This document shows positions 6,833 through 15,041 of a stretch of DNA of 16,879 bases, one piece after another (position 1 is the stretch's first letter; each line of letters begins with the position of its first letter). The stretch is from JBDTMC01 sp039934475 (GTDB lineage Bacteria > Acidobacteriota > Terriglobia > Bryobacterales > Bryobacteraceae): NCBI GenBank assembly GCA_039934475.1, contig JBDTMC010000133.1:1-16879 (forward strand). The letters run 5' to 3'. Made by a program: the position numbers and the translations under genes. The notes beneath the pieces are model-generated. The model saw only the letters and a program-made list of their open reading frames with translations. It had not been told where the DNA came from and searched no databases.

Positions 6833-9355
6833 CGGATCGATACCGGTGGCGCGGCGGGCCGGCAGAAGCGCCGCGCCGGCAACGGTGAACACGAATACGC
6901 CAATCGCAATCAAATAACTGGTGGGATCGAAGTTGCTAATGCCGTAGAGCTGGCCTCGCAAGAGCTGGGAGAGCGCGGCCGCGCCGCCGACGCCGATTAG
7001 CATTCCGGCAACCATGGGGCGCGAGAACTGGCGCAAGATGAGCGACAGGACATTGGCCGGTCGCGCACCCAACGCCATCCGAATGCCTATCTCTTTGGTG
7101 CGCTGCGACACGGCATATGCCACCACGCCAACAATGCCCAGGCACGCCAGCAGGTGAGCCACGGCGCCGAAGACGGCGACCACGGCCGCCGTGTATTCGG
7201 CGCTCTGCAATTTCCGGCGAAATCCTGTCTTCAGCAATTGCACTTCGGGGACCGTGTCGGGCGCGATGTCTCTTGCCGCGGCCATGGCCGCGCGGGCGAG
7301 GTCGTTCGGCGCGCCGGAAGTCTTCACCAGTAAGTGGAGCGACGGGGCGTCGGCGGGCTCAATCGGGAGATAAGCTTCCACCGAATCCGAATCCTCGAGT
7401 TTCACCGTACGCGCGTTGCCGGCCACGCCGACCACGGTGTACCCGTCGCCGAGGCTGAGTAGCTTACCCAACGGGTCCTGCCCCGGCCATGTGAGGCGGG
7501 CGAGAGACTCGCTGACGATGGCCGACCGCGCGTCGGCGGCGGTGAGATTTCTGCCGCGCAACAGTGGGATCCTCATTGTCGAAAAGAACTCCGGATCGAC
7601 GTGATTCAGTTGCATGTTGATCTGGCGGCCATCCACCGTCATTCCCGCGCCGATTGACACGTTCCCCAAAGGGGGCACCAGCGCCGTTGACACCGATTCG
7701 ACGCCCGGCAGAGCGCGGACGCGCGCTTGCAGAGAGTCCAGATAGGCCCGTGCCTTCGGCGCTCCGTAGCCGTGTTTGGCCAGCCCCGGGTCAAGAGAGA
7801 CCACTTGCTGGTATTCGAAACCCGGATTGGCTGAGATGACATGAGTCAGTGCGCGGCCCAGTAGCCCAGCGACGATGAGCAACACGCAACTGGCGGCGAC
7901 TTGAGCTCCAACGAGAAACTCACGGGCCATGTTGGCGCGGTGACGGCGCTTGGCTATCTGGAGCGCTGGGGCCAGTCCAAACACGATGGCCGCCAAGAAT
8001 CCCACGGCGGCGGCGAACGCAATCACGCGCCAATCGGGAGTAGGATCCATCCACGGGCCAACGCCGGTGAGGGTCATCATGCCACGCATGACGACGGAAC
8101 CGAGGGCGAGGCCGGCCAGCGACCCCAACAGGGCCAGCAGCAGGCTCTCCGTGAAGAGTTGCCGCACGAGGCGGCCCCGGCCCGCTCCCACGGCCGCACG
8201 GATGGACATCTCCCGTTCCCGGGCCACGCCGCGTGCCAGCAACAAGCTGCCCAGGTTGGCGCAAGCGACGACCAGAACGAGCAGAACCAGGGAGCCCACC
8301 ATGGCCATCACCGGACCGGCCTCATCCCGGTCCTCCGCTCCAGTGCCGCGGCGGTTGCCTACTCGCAGGCTTTTCGCAAAACCGCCCGGGTCGCTAGGGA
8401 GCGACTCCTTCTCCCAGATCTCTTTGGGATGCTGCTTGCGTAGTTCCGCCGCCAATATGCCCAGTTCGGTCTCCGCCACGGCGGGACTCACTCCCGGGGA
8501 GAGCCGGCCCCACATTTGTACCCCACTGCTGTCGACGGAGAGGTCAGACAGCAAGTGGCTGCCGGCTGCGAAGTAAGGCTGCTGGGTGAGAGGCGTCCAG
8601 AGGGCGGGTTCGATAAGGTTCAGCCCGCTAAATTCCGCGGACGCGACACCAATGATGGTGGCCGGTTTGCCGTTTAGCCGGATGGTCTGTCCCACTACCA
8701 ACGGATCGCTGCCGAAATGGCGCTGCCAGAAACCATGGGCGAGGACGACTACCGGGTCCGCACCGGCGGCTTCATCGCGCGTGGGGTCGAGCAGTCGGCC
8801 CAAATGAGCCGTGGCGCCAAGCTCACTGAAGAAGTTGGCGGTTACGAAATGCGCTTCCGGCTGTTTCTCCTCACCGTCGATCGAGACCTTAGTGATGTTC
8901 TTGCCAAGCACGGCAGACAGCGTGCGCGTATGCTCGCGGAAAAACATCATCTCAGGAACGGGCAACGCCCAGGCGTAAGCGTCGGGCGAACGGCGGTGGA
9001 AACGCATCAGCGTTTGTGGATCGCGAATGTTCAGCGGCCGTAGAACCATTAAGTCAAAGAAGCCGAACGCCGCCACGTTGACGCCGATGCCGATGGCGAG
9101 CATGGCTATCGCCGCGAGGGCAAAGCCAGGGGACTTCATCAAGACGCGGGCACCGTAGCGGAGATCCTGCGCCAGGCGGTCGATCCACGTCCATCCCCAA
9201 GCGTCGCGGGACTGTTCGCGGAGACGCAGGGCATTGCCAAACTGCCCGCCGTCGCGGGCGGTCATCTCACGGTGAAACTCGAGTTCGCCAGCGAGTTCCT
9301 GTTCCATTCGCCGCCGGTTGAGTAAGTAGTGCAGCCTTCGTAGGAGTCGTTTCAT
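6809..9355 (-). CDS. ADOP-family ABC transporter permease (MacB/FtsX type, no cognate ATPase)
   Basis: An 848-residue membrane protein of the acidobacterial duplicated orphan permease family (TIGR03434). After a charged N-terminal segment with a helix (RRRMEQELAGELEFHREMTA) comes DLRYGARVLMKSPGFA, TM1 (about 78-102) and a large periplasmic MacB-PCD-like domain (LGRLLDPTRDE, VVVLAHGFWQRHFG, IIGVASAEFSG). A three-helix FtsX block (about 350-460) follows. A second copy starts near 490, with a second periplasmic domain and a C-terminal FtsX block (KEIGIRMALGARPANVLSLI; ending GIDPLRALRYE). No ABC ATPase gene is adjacent, as usual for the family. The substrate is unknown; related MacB proteins are mechanotransmitters for export. 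It lies 11 bp behind padR and is presumably cotranscribed with it. Confidence 0.93.
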   Translation of the reverse strand: MKRLLRRLHYLLNRRRMEQELAGELEFHREMTARDGGQFGNALRLREQSRDAWGWTWIDRLAQDLRYGARVLMKSPGFALAAIAMLAIGIGVNVAAFGFFDLMVLRPLNIRDPQTLMRFHRRSPDAYAWALPVPEMMFFREHTRTLSAVLGKNITKVSIDGEEKQPEAHFVTANFFSELGATAHLGRLLDPTRDEAAGADPVVVLAHGFWQRHFGSDPLVVGQTIRLNGKPATIIGVASAEFSGLNLIEPALWTPLTQQPYFAAGSHLLSDLSVDSSGVQMWGRLSPGVSPAVAETELGILAAELRKQHPKEIWEKESLPSDPGGFAKSLRVGNRRGTGAEDRDEAGPVMAMVGSLVLLVLVVACANLGSLLLARGVAREREMSIRAAVGAGRGRLVRQLFTESLLLALLGSLAGLALGSVVMRGMMTLTGVGPWMDPTPDWRVIAFAAAVGFLAAIVFGLAPALQIAKRRHRANMAREFLVGAQVAASCVLLIVAGLLGRALTHVISANPGFEYQQVVSLDPGLAKHGYGAPKARAYLDSLQARVRALPGVESVSTALVPPLGNVSIGAGMTVDGRQINMQLNHVDPEFFSTMRIPLLRGRNLTAADARSAIVSESLARLTWPGQDPLGKLLSLGDGYTVVGVAGNARTVKLEDSDSVEAYLPIEPADAPSLHLLVKTSGAPNDLARAAMAAARDIAPDTVPEVQLLKTGFRRKLQSAEYTAAVVAVFGAVAHLLACLGIVGVVAYAVSQRTKEIGIRMALGARPANVLSLILRQFSRPMVAGMLIGVGGAAALSQLLRGQLYGISNFDPTSYLIAIGVFVFTVAGAALLPARRATGIDPLRALRYE

Positions 9356-9366
9356 CGGGGCCTCCT

Positions 9367-9693
9367 CTACGCTGTGCGCAGTACCGCTTGAATGGCTTGG
9401 TGGACGCGATCGTAGTCAGACAAAGCTGCGTCGAGATGCTCTTCGCCGGCGGGCGTGAGCCGATAGAAACGGACTTTGCGATTGGTCTCAGAGATGCCCC
9501 ACTCGGAAGTGGCCCAACCTTCAAGCAGGATCTTCTGCAACGTGGGGTAGAGTGCGCCCTCCTCCACTCGCAGGACTTCCGCGGACAAGATGTGGATACG
9601 CTGGGCGACGGCGTAGCCGTGCAGCGGGCCAGAGCGAAGGACGCGCATGATCAGGAGCATGAGCGCGCCGGAAGGCATCTCTTTTTGAGGCAT
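9367..9693 (-). CDS. PadR-family transcriptional regulator (acidobacterial ADOP-linked type)
   Basis: A 108-residue winged-helix repressor-type protein. SGALMLLIMRVLRSGPLHGYAVAQRI, then VEEGALYPTLQKILLEGWA and NRKVRFYRLTPAGEEHL form the PadR wHTH with its wing; the C-terminal helix (LSDYDRVHQAIQAVLRTA) is the dimerisation helix of the short PadR class. The family (TIGR03433) typically precedes ADOP permeases and is thought to control them. The ATG at 9693 overlaps a palindrome and would sit only about nine bases from the predicted transcription start. The in-frame ATG five codons on (MPSGALML) follows AAAGAG directly and is an alternative start. Confidence 0.93.
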   Translation of the reverse strand: MPQKEMPSGALMLLIMRVLRSGPLHGYAVAQRIHILSAEVLRVEEGALYPTLQKILLEGWATSEWGISETNRKVRFYRLTPAGEEHLDAALSDYDRVHQAIQAVLRTA

Positions 9694-9703
9694 ATAGACT
9701 ATA
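9693..9703 (-). promoter_or_regulatory. Short palindrome TATAG-N-CTATA, candidate PadR operator
   Basis: A perfect 5-1-5 palindrome straddling the predicted transcription start of padR and touching its ATG. PadR proteins bind AT-rich inverted repeats in their own promoters, so autorepression by occlusion is likely. The site is short and could be coincidence. Confidence 0.45.
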
Positions 9704-9708
9704 GGGGT

Positions 9709-9737
9709 ATTGTAATTAGGGATGCGCTGACTGTCAA
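9709..9737 (-). promoter_or_regulatory. Sigma-70-type promoter of the padR-ADOP unit
   Basis: On the minus strand TTGACA (9732-9737) and TACAAT (9709-9714) are separated by exactly 17 bases, a consensus -35 and a one-mismatch -10. Transcription would start near 9702, leaving a leader of only about nine bases before the padR ATG. The promoter lies in the gap after the PIG-L gene, marking the start of a separate unit. Confidence 0.8.
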
Positions 9738-9744
9738 GACTGTT

Positions 9745-10458
9745 TTACGGTAGGCGTCCGGCGGCACTGTACGGATGGCGTGCGAAGGCCTCGGCGCGGG
9801 GATAGCCGCTTTCGAGACCGCGGAACTTGGCTACCTGGTCCTGCAGTGTGTAAAAGCGGTCGGGAGACTGGGAGGCGTGCGCGTAACAGGCGGCCCGTTT
9901 CTGGGGTTCCACATCGGTGATGTCAACGTATTCGTTGGGGTGAAACATGACGGTGTCTTCGCCGTCGGAGACCTCGTAATAGTACAAGGCAAAAGACTTC
10001 TTCATGCTGAGCCATGCGTCATAGACGAGAACGGACATAGCGCGGTGGTCGCGATGATTGTCCACCGGCCATTGGGTGAAGACGACGTCCGGTTTCTCCC
10101 CTTGGAGGAGCGTCCGGAATTCGGCGTAGTGCGATGCGTCGATGATGGCATTGCCATCGCATTGGCCAGCGAAGGCGGGGTGGGCCTTGAGGATGGTGCA
10201 GGCCTTCTCTGCTTCGGCGGAACGCATGACGCTGCCCAGACGTGGGTCGGGTTCGGGGCAACCTTTCTCGCCGCGGTTCAGATAGAGAAGTGTGACCGCA
10301 TGGCCAAGCTTGGTGTACTTAGCAACAACGCCGCCGCAGCCGTACTCCGGATCGCCGGGGTGACCACCGGCGACGACCACTTTTAGCGTGCCGGCGGCCG
10401 CACGCGCCAGGCCGGCACCGGCCAAGCTTACTAACTGGCGGCGAGTCATGCGATTCAT
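9745..10458 (-). CDS. Tat-signal PIG-L/LmbE-family deacetylase
   Basis: A 237-residue zinc-dependent de-N-acetylase-like protein. The N-terminus MTRRQLVSLAGAGLARAAAG has a twin-arginine motif (R6-R7) and hydrophobic stretch, so export by the Tat route is likely. The mature part opens LKVVVAGGHPGDPEYGCGG: His33 and Asp36 match the metal ligands of the family's HPDDE motif, but the position of the general base is Gly35. The second metal motif HRDHR has His135 and His138. Family members deacetylate amino-sugars or their conjugates. It starts three bases after the ABC permease stop, as the last gene of that operon, so a link with the imported sugar is plausible. It ends just before the padR promoter. 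Confidence 0.9.
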   Translation of the reverse strand: MNRMTRRQLVSLAGAGLARAAAGTLKVVVAGGHPGDPEYGCGGVVAKYTKLGHAVTLLYLNRGEKGCPEPDPRLGSVMRSAEAEKACTILKAHPAFAGQCDGNAIIDASHYAEFRTLLQGEKPDVVFTQWPVDNHRDHRAMSVLVYDAWLSMKKSFALYYYEVSDGEDTVMFHPNEYVDITDVEPQKRAACYAHASQSPDRFYTLQDQVAKFRGLESGYPRAEAFARHPYSAAGRLP

Positions 10459-10461
10459 AAC

Positions 10462-11385
10462 TTACCCGGCCAAACGACGTTTGCGCAGTTCATCCACGGT
10501 GACCGCGAGAATGATTACCGCTCCGATGATCGCCTGCTGCAGGTAGGGAGAAATACCAAGCAGATCGCTGCCGTTGGCCAGCAGTCCCATGATGAATGCG
10601 CCGACGAGCGTGCCTACGACGCTGCCCTCGCCGCCGCGCAGACTCCCACCACCGATCACCACCGCGGCAATCGCCTGCAGTTCGTAACCCTGTCCTGCCG
10701 TCGGTTGTCCGGTCATCAAACGAGAGGCCTCAATCATGCCCGCCAGGCCCGTCAACAAACCTCCGATCGCATAGACCACCGTAGTGTGAAACGCCACCGG
10801 AATGCCCGCGTAGAAAGCCGCATCGGGGTTAGAGCCGATGGCGAAGGCGTATCGGCCGAGGCGAGTATGTTCGAGGATGATGTGCATTCCGGCGGCGCAC
10901 ACCAATAGGACCCAGAGGACAAACGGCACGCCCAATACCGTTCCCTCACCGAGAAATGCGAAGCCGGCAGGCAATTCGTGCACCGGGAGTCCGTTGGAAA
11001 TAATCAACGTCAGACCGCGCACGATGCCCAGCGTTCCCAGCGTCACGATGAAGGGAGCGATACGTAGCTTTGTGGTCAAAAGCCCGTTCACAAAACCCCA
11101 GAAGCCCCCGGCCAGCACGCCGACCAGGACGCCAATCCAGATGGGCTGTCCGTGCGCCATGGCCATTGCGCCGAGCAAACCGCCCATGGCGAGGATGGAG
11201 CCAACGCTGAGGTCGATGCCTCCGGCGATGATAATCAGGGTCATGCCGAGCGCCATGATGTTGATGACGGCTGTTTGCCGCACTACGCTCGACAAGTTCG
11301 TGCTGGTGAGAAAGAACGGCGACCCGAACGCCAGCGCCACGAAAAGAACAATCAGGGTAAGAAACGGCAACAGCCGTTGAATCAT
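10462..11385 (-). CDS. Sugar ABC transporter permease (RbsC family)
   Basis: A 307-residue integral membrane permease of the ribose/xylose/galactose (BPD_transp_2) group. It is hydrophobic throughout, with about eight to ten helices. It carries the family signature ALGMTLIIIAGGIDLSVGSILA near residues 45-66, followed by NGLLTTKLRIAPFIVTLGTLGIVRGL and the late motif AIAAVVIGGGSLRGGEGSVVGTLVG. It would import a monosaccharide together with the ATPase encoded just upstream, whose stop overlaps this start as ATGA. No periplasmic binding protein gene is in the window, so the substrate cannot be named. Confidence 0.94.
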   Translation of the reverse strand: MIQRLLPFLTLIVLFVALAFGSPFFLTSTNLSSVVRQTAVINIMALGMTLIIIAGGIDLSVGSILAMGGLLGAMAMAHGQPIWIGVLVGVLAGGFWGFVNGLLTTKLRIAPFIVTLGTLGIVRGLTLIISNGLPVHELPAGFAFLGEGTVLGVPFVLWVLLVCAAGMHIILEHTRLGRYAFAIGSNPDAAFYAGIPVAFHTTVVYAIGGLLTGLAGMIEASRLMTGQPTAGQGYELQAIAAVVIGGGSLRGGEGSVVGTLVGAFIMGLLANGSDLLGISPYLQQAIIGAVIILAVTVDELRKRRLAG

Positions 11386-12884
11386 GACATCTGCTCCCGA
11401 GCCATTGCGACCGCCGGCATGGCATGCCGCATAATCTCCTGCTGAGTCACCGGCTTTGCCAGTTCGGCGACCAGTTGCCCTTGCCGCATTACCAGCACCC
11501 GGTCAGGCACGTGGAGCAGTTCCGGCAACTCGCTGCTCACCATCAGAATGGCCGCGCCTTCCCGCGCCAGGCGGTCCATTACTTCGAACACTTCTACCTT
11601 CGCGCCGACGTCGATGCCCCTGGTTGGCTCGTCGAATAAGAACACACGAGCGCCGCGCGCCAGCCACTTGCCGATGACGATCTTCTGCTGGTTACCGCCG
11701 CTCAACCGTCCTGCCAGTTGGTTCGCCGATTCGGCCTTCACGCGCAGCTGGAACATCTGCTCATTGACTACGGTCTTCTCGGCCCTGCTATCGATAAATC
11801 CAAACCGGCAGATGCGGCCCATGCTGGCCGCGGTGAGGTTCTGCCCAAGCGAAAGACCCGTCGCCAGTCCGGTCTTCTGGCGGTCTTCAGGAATTAAGGC
11901 GATGCCTGCGCGGACGGCCTCGCGAGGCGAAGAGATGCGGGTGAGTTGGCCGCGCACATAGATCTCTCCGCGATCAATGGTGTCCAGTCCGAAGATGGCC
12001 CGGCACAGCTCCGTACGTCCTGCCCCGATCAAGCCCGCTAAACCCACAATTTCCCCGGCGCGCAGAGTGAGCGAAACATTCTTCAGTAACGGGGCGCGCG
12101 AGAGGTCTTTCACAACCAGCACGTCGTCACCCGGCGGAACACTCTCGCGGGCATAGATAGTGGACACCTCGCGCCCCACCATGTATTGGATCAGTTGATC
12201 TGTGGGTAGCTCAGCGCACGGCGCGTTGTGAACGGTTTCTCCGTCGCGCAGAACGGTGACGCAATCACCTACTTCGCGCAGTTCGTCGAGGCGATGAGTG
12301 ATGTAAATGACGCCGGTGCCGCTGTCGCGCATGCGCCGCACGATGCGGAACACTTCGTGTGTCTCCGATTCCGACAAGGAAGACGTCGGTTCGTCGAAGA
12401 TGAGCAGCGACGATTGATGTTCAATGGCGCGACAGATCTCCACCAGTTGCTTGCCCGCCGGGCTGAGCTTTGCCACCTTCCAGCCAGCCTGTAATGGGAA
12501 TCCGTGGGACTCAATCAACTGTGCGGCGCGACGCATCATCTTCGGCCGGTTTACCCAGCCGAACGGCAGACGGTCCTCACGGCCGAGGAAAATGTTCTCG
12601 GCGACAGTGAGATGCGGCGCCAGCAGGGACTCCTGGTGCACCATCGAGATACCGGCCTTTGAGGCTTCCGTGGGATTGCGGAAATTGGCTCGTTGCCCCT
12701 TCCACAGCATTTCGCCACCGTCGCGCTCCATCAGCCCGGCAACGATTTTCATCAGTGTGGATTTGCCAGCGCCGTTCTCGCCCATCAGCAAATGGACCTG
12801 GCCCGCCTCCACGGAGAGGTCGCCCCGCCGCAGCGCTCGCACACCGCCAAACCGTTTTTCGATCGCCCGTAGATCGAGAAGCAT
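11382..12884 (-). CDS. Sugar ABC transporter ATP-binding protein (RbsA/MglA family, two nucleotide-binding domains)
   Basis: A 500-residue fused double ATPase. NBD1: Walker A GENGAGKST (residues 35-43), signature LSPAGKQLVEI, Walker B SLLIFDEPTSSLSESE, then IYITHRLDEL. NBD2: the degenerate Walker A GLIGAGRTE typical of the family, IPEDRQKTG, signature LSGGNQQK and VFLFDEPTRGIDVG, ending VSSELPELLHVPDRVLVM. The fold and length match RbsA/MglA/XylG. The frame stays open to 13211, but the family sequence begins at MLLDLRAIEKRFGG, so I set the start at 12884; the extension lies antisense to the SRPBCC gene. No clear Shine-Dalgarno is seen. It is the first gene of the ATPase-permease-PIG-L operon and reads divergently from the SRPBCC gene across 45 bp. 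Confidence 0.94.
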   Translation of the reverse strand: MLLDLRAIEKRFGGVRALRRGDLSVEAGQVHLLMGENGAGKSTLMKIVAGLMERDGGEMLWKGQRANFRNPTEASKAGISMVHQESLLAPHLTVAENIFLGREDRLPFGWVNRPKMMRRAAQLIESHGFPLQAGWKVAKLSPAGKQLVEICRAIEHQSSLLIFDEPTSSLSESETHEVFRIVRRMRDSGTGVIYITHRLDELREVGDCVTVLRDGETVHNAPCAELPTDQLIQYMVGREVSTIYARESVPPGDDVLVVKDLSRAPLLKNVSLTLRAGEIVGLAGLIGAGRTELCRAIFGLDTIDRGEIYVRGQLTRISSPREAVRAGIALIPEDRQKTGLATGLSLGQNLTAASMGRICRFGFIDSRAEKTVVNEQMFQLRVKAESANQLAGRLSGGNQQKIVIGKWLARGARVFLFDEPTRGIDVGAKVEVFEVMDRLAREGAAILMVSSELPELLHVPDRVLVMRQGQLVAELAKPVTQQEIMRHAMPAVAMAREQMS

Positions 12885-12929
12885 GGAATGTATCAGTCTA
12901 CAACGCCCGCGCGTGCATCCTACGAATGC

Positions 12930-13382
12930 ATGCGGCATTACGAGCGTTCCGTGCTTATCAACGCGCCGGTAGAGACCGTCTTCGCGTTTCATGAGCGTCC
13001 AGACGCTTTGGAACTTCTGACGCCACCCACACCGCCCGTTCGTGTGTTGCGGCGCGAGGGTGGCTTGCAAGTGGGCGCCATTGTCGAGCTTTTGGTGCCG
13101 CTCGGTCCTTTCCACAAACGCTGGCTGGCCCGGCACATTGCATACGAGAAGAACCGGCTGTTCGTCGATACCCAGGTATCGGGTCCGTTCGCCCACTGGA
13201 CACACCGGCATCTGTTTGCTCCCAACGGCACGGGTACGCTGCTCACCGATTCCATCGAATTCGAACTGCCGCTGGCGCCGTTGAGCGAGTGGCTAGGAGG
13301 GTGGGTGGTTCGCCGGCAGTTGGATTCGATGTTCCGCTACCGCCATGAAGTCACTCGCCGTTACTGTGAATCCCTTGGCTAG
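12930..13382 (+). CDS. SRPBCC (START/PYR-like) family protein
   Basis: A 150-residue single-domain protein of the SRPBCC superfamily, related to COG4276-type coenzyme/lipid-binding proteins. The pattern is MRHYERSVLINAPVETVFAFH at the N-terminus, the conserved 'PxxxVFxF' entry to the helix-grip fold. It continues LELLTPP, FHKRWLARHIAYEKNRLFVD, SGPFAHWTHRHLFAPNGTGTLLTDSIEFELP and the C-terminal helix MFRYRHEVTRRY. Such proteins bind hydrophobic ligands, and related ones sit beside epimerases or lipid enzymes; the ligand here is unknown. An in-frame ATG at 12888 would start the protein 14 residues earlier, but the domain begins at 12930. It ends eight bases before the TPR gene. Confidence 0.85.
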   Translation: MRHYERSVLINAPVETVFAFHERPDALELLTPPTPPVRVLRREGGLQVGAIVELLVPLGPFHKRWLARHIAYEKNRLFVDTQVSGPFAHWTHRHLFAPNGTGTLLTDSIEFELPLAPLSEWLGGWVVRRQLDSMFRYRHEVTRRYCESLG

Positions 13383-13390
13383 AATTAGGT

Positions 13391-14611
13391 ATGGGCTTGC
13401 ATCTTGCTCTCGCGGCATTGCTGTTCTTCGGTCAATCGGTTGACCATGCCGCCGAAGGGTTGAAGGCCCTGGAAGCGCGCCAGTACCAGGCTGCCCTGGA
13501 TCACTTCCAAAAGGCGATAGATGCCGATCCGAAAGACTTCACAGCGCACTTCAACTACGCCTTCGCAGCGAGCCAGTTGGATCGCGACGCCGAGGCCATC
13601 AGCCACTACCGAACCGTGCTTGAACTCAAACCGGGAGTTTACGAAGCGGAGCTGAACTTGGGAATTCTGCTGGTGCGACAGAAGCAATACAAGGACGCCG
13701 TGGCTCCGTTGCGGTCCGCGGCGGAGAAGAAGCCGAAGGAATTACGACCTTCTTTTTACCTCGCCGAAGCCTTGTTCAACGTGAATGAGTTTACTGAGGC
13801 CGAACGGTATTATAAGGCTGCCACCGAAGCAGACCCCAAATTCTCTCCGGCATGGGTCGGGTTGGCGCGCATGAAGGCGCGGCAGGGGCGGCTGGAAGAG
13901 GCGGCTCCCGATTATCGTAAAGCTTCGGAGGCCGATCCCGAGTATAGCGAGGCGTTGCTGGAACTCGCCGACCAGTACGAAGCCGACAAACAACCGGCCA
14001 AAGCCATTGAGATTTACCGGGAGTTTCCGCAGAACAATGCGGCGCGCGAACGTCTAGGTCAGTTGCTGGCCAAGCAAGGGGATGACTCCGCTGCGATTCC
14101 GCCGCTGGAAAAGGCGGTTGCGGCATCTCCGACTACGGCCAACCGCGTGCTGTTGGCGCAGGCTTACCTGAAAACGAAGCTTACTGAAAAAGGGACTAAG
14201 CTGTTGGGCGAAGTGGTAGCGTCTGAGCCCAAGGATTACGATCTGCGTATGCTCTACGGCCGAACGTTGCGTGACCAGCACGCGTATCCAGCGGCCGCTC
14301 GCGAGTTTATTGCGGCCTCAAAGCTGAAACCCGATTCGGCAGAGGCCTTCAGCGAGGTGGCGGTGGCGGCCATATTGGTGGAAGCTTATCCGCTTGCTCT
14401 GCAGGCGCTGGACCGGGTGAAGGCGCTTGGCGGCGAGAAACCGGGGCATATCTTCTTCCGCGCCGTGGTCCTGGACCGGACGAACCAATTCAAGCCGGCG
14501 CTGGAAAGCTACCAGCAGTTTCTGGCAGTGAGCAATGGCCTAAGCCCGAACGAAGAGTTCAAAGCCCGGCAACGGGTTAAAGTATTGCAGAAAGAGTTGG
14601 CGAAACGATGA
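13391..14611 (+). CDS. Exported tetratricopeptide repeat protein
   Basis: A 406-residue protein with an N-terminal hydrophobic export segment (MGLHLALAALLFFGQ) followed by about eleven TPRs covering nearly the whole chain. Repeats carry the usual pattern of small and aromatic residues, for example YQAALDHFQKAIDADPKD, EAISHYRTVLELKPG and EAERYYKAATEADPKF. TPR arrays are protein-protein scaffolds; no catalytic motif is visible. It is the first of three genes for exported proteins: the stop overlaps the next start (ATGA at 14608-14611). The short AGG before the ATG is a modest ribosome binding site. A role as an envelope assembly or chaperone scaffold is inference. Confidence 0.9.
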   Translation: MGLHLALAALLFFGQSVDHAAEGLKALEARQYQAALDHFQKAIDADPKDFTAHFNYAFAASQLDRDAEAISHYRTVLELKPGVYEAELNLGILLVRQKQYKDAVAPLRSAAEKKPKELRPSFYLAEALFNVNEFTEAERYYKAATEADPKFSPAWVGLARMKARQGRLEEAAPDYRKASEADPEYSEALLELADQYEADKQPAKAIEIYREFPQNNAARERLGQLLAKQGDDSAAIPPLEKAVAASPTTANRVLLAQAYLKTKLTEKGTKLLGEVVASEPKDYDLRMLYGRTLRDQHAYPAAAREFIAASKLKPDSAEAFSEVAVAAILVEAYPLALQALDRVKALGGEKPGHIFFRAVVLDRTNQFKPALESYQQFLAVSNGLSPNEEFKARQRVKVLQKELAKR

Positions 14612-15033
14612 AGACGATCTTTCTCGGGCTGTTGGCGTTTGCGCTCTACGGTGGGGATATCGCGGCTGTCAAGGCGGAACCGAGGCTGGAGCGGCGCTCG
14701 GAACTCGCGGTTCAGAATGCCGATAAAGCATTCCTCGAAGCCAAAGCAGCGTGGAAGAAAGGCGAGAGTGCAGCGTTGCAGACCGCCCTGGACGAAATAG
14801 TGGCGTCTGTGGACCTGTGTCTGGATACTCTTCACGAAATGGGCCGGCCACCCTACAAATTGGTGAGGTGGTACAAGAACGCTGAGCTAAAAACTCGGGA
14901 ATTGAGCCGCGGCTTGGATGGCCTTGCCGTCGAAGCGTCTCTCGAAGAGCGCCCGGCCATCCAAAAGGTAAACGACCGTGTGAAGACGGTGCACGAGGAG
15001 TTACTGCTCGGAGTACTGAGCCGGAAGAAGTAG
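14608..15033 (+). CDS. Unrecognised small secreted helical protein
   Basis: A 141-residue protein that I do not recognise. Residues 1-23 are a signal peptide (MKTIFLGLLAFALYGG). The rest looks almost wholly alpha-helical and charged: RSELAVQNADKAFLEAKAAWKKGE, ALDEIVASVDLCLDTL, then a Pro-rich break (GRPPYK) and a second long helix pair (RWYKNAELKTRELSRGL; ERPAIQKVNDRVKTVHEELL). It has one cysteine (C71). It is translationally coupled to the TPR gene upstream and lies eight bases before the next secreted protein gene, whose layout it resembles. The function is unknown; an extracytoplasmic partner of the TPR protein is a guess. Confidence 0.8.
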   Translation: MKTIFLGLLAFALYGGDIAAVKAEPRLERRSELAVQNADKAFLEAKAAWKKGESAALQTALDEIVASVDLCLDTLHEMGRPPYKLVRWYKNAELKTRELSRGLDGLAVEASLEERPAIQKVNDRVKTVHEELLLGVLSRKK

Positions 15034-15041
15034 GGGGTGCC

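Noticed and set aside
7901..8576. Plus-strand open frames of 180 and 208 residues inside the permease gene
   Set aside because: They lack hydrophobic cores or motifs and lie within a conserved ADOP permease coding region on the other strand.
12451..12483. Signature LSPAGKQLVEI in NBD1 in place of LSGGQ
   Set aside because: NBD1 of RbsA/MglA proteins commonly has Ala or Ser and other changes here, so this is not a sign of an inactive ATPase.
12885..12929. TGTA-N6-TACA motif in the ABC/SRPBCC divergent gap as an operator
   Set aside because: The arms are only four bases and no convincing promoter accompanies them, so it is indistinguishable from chance.
12885..13211. N-terminal extension of the sugar ABC ATPase
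   Set aside because: The frame is open to 13211, but the extension has no family similarity and lies antisense to the well-supported SRPBCC gene. RbsA-type proteins are about 500 residues and begin where MLLDLRAIEKRF begins.
13380..13385. TAGAAT as a -10 box for the TPR gene
   Set aside because: It is only five bases from the ATG, overlaps the SRPBCC stop codon and has no -35 at a proper distance. The TPR gene is more likely read through from upstream.
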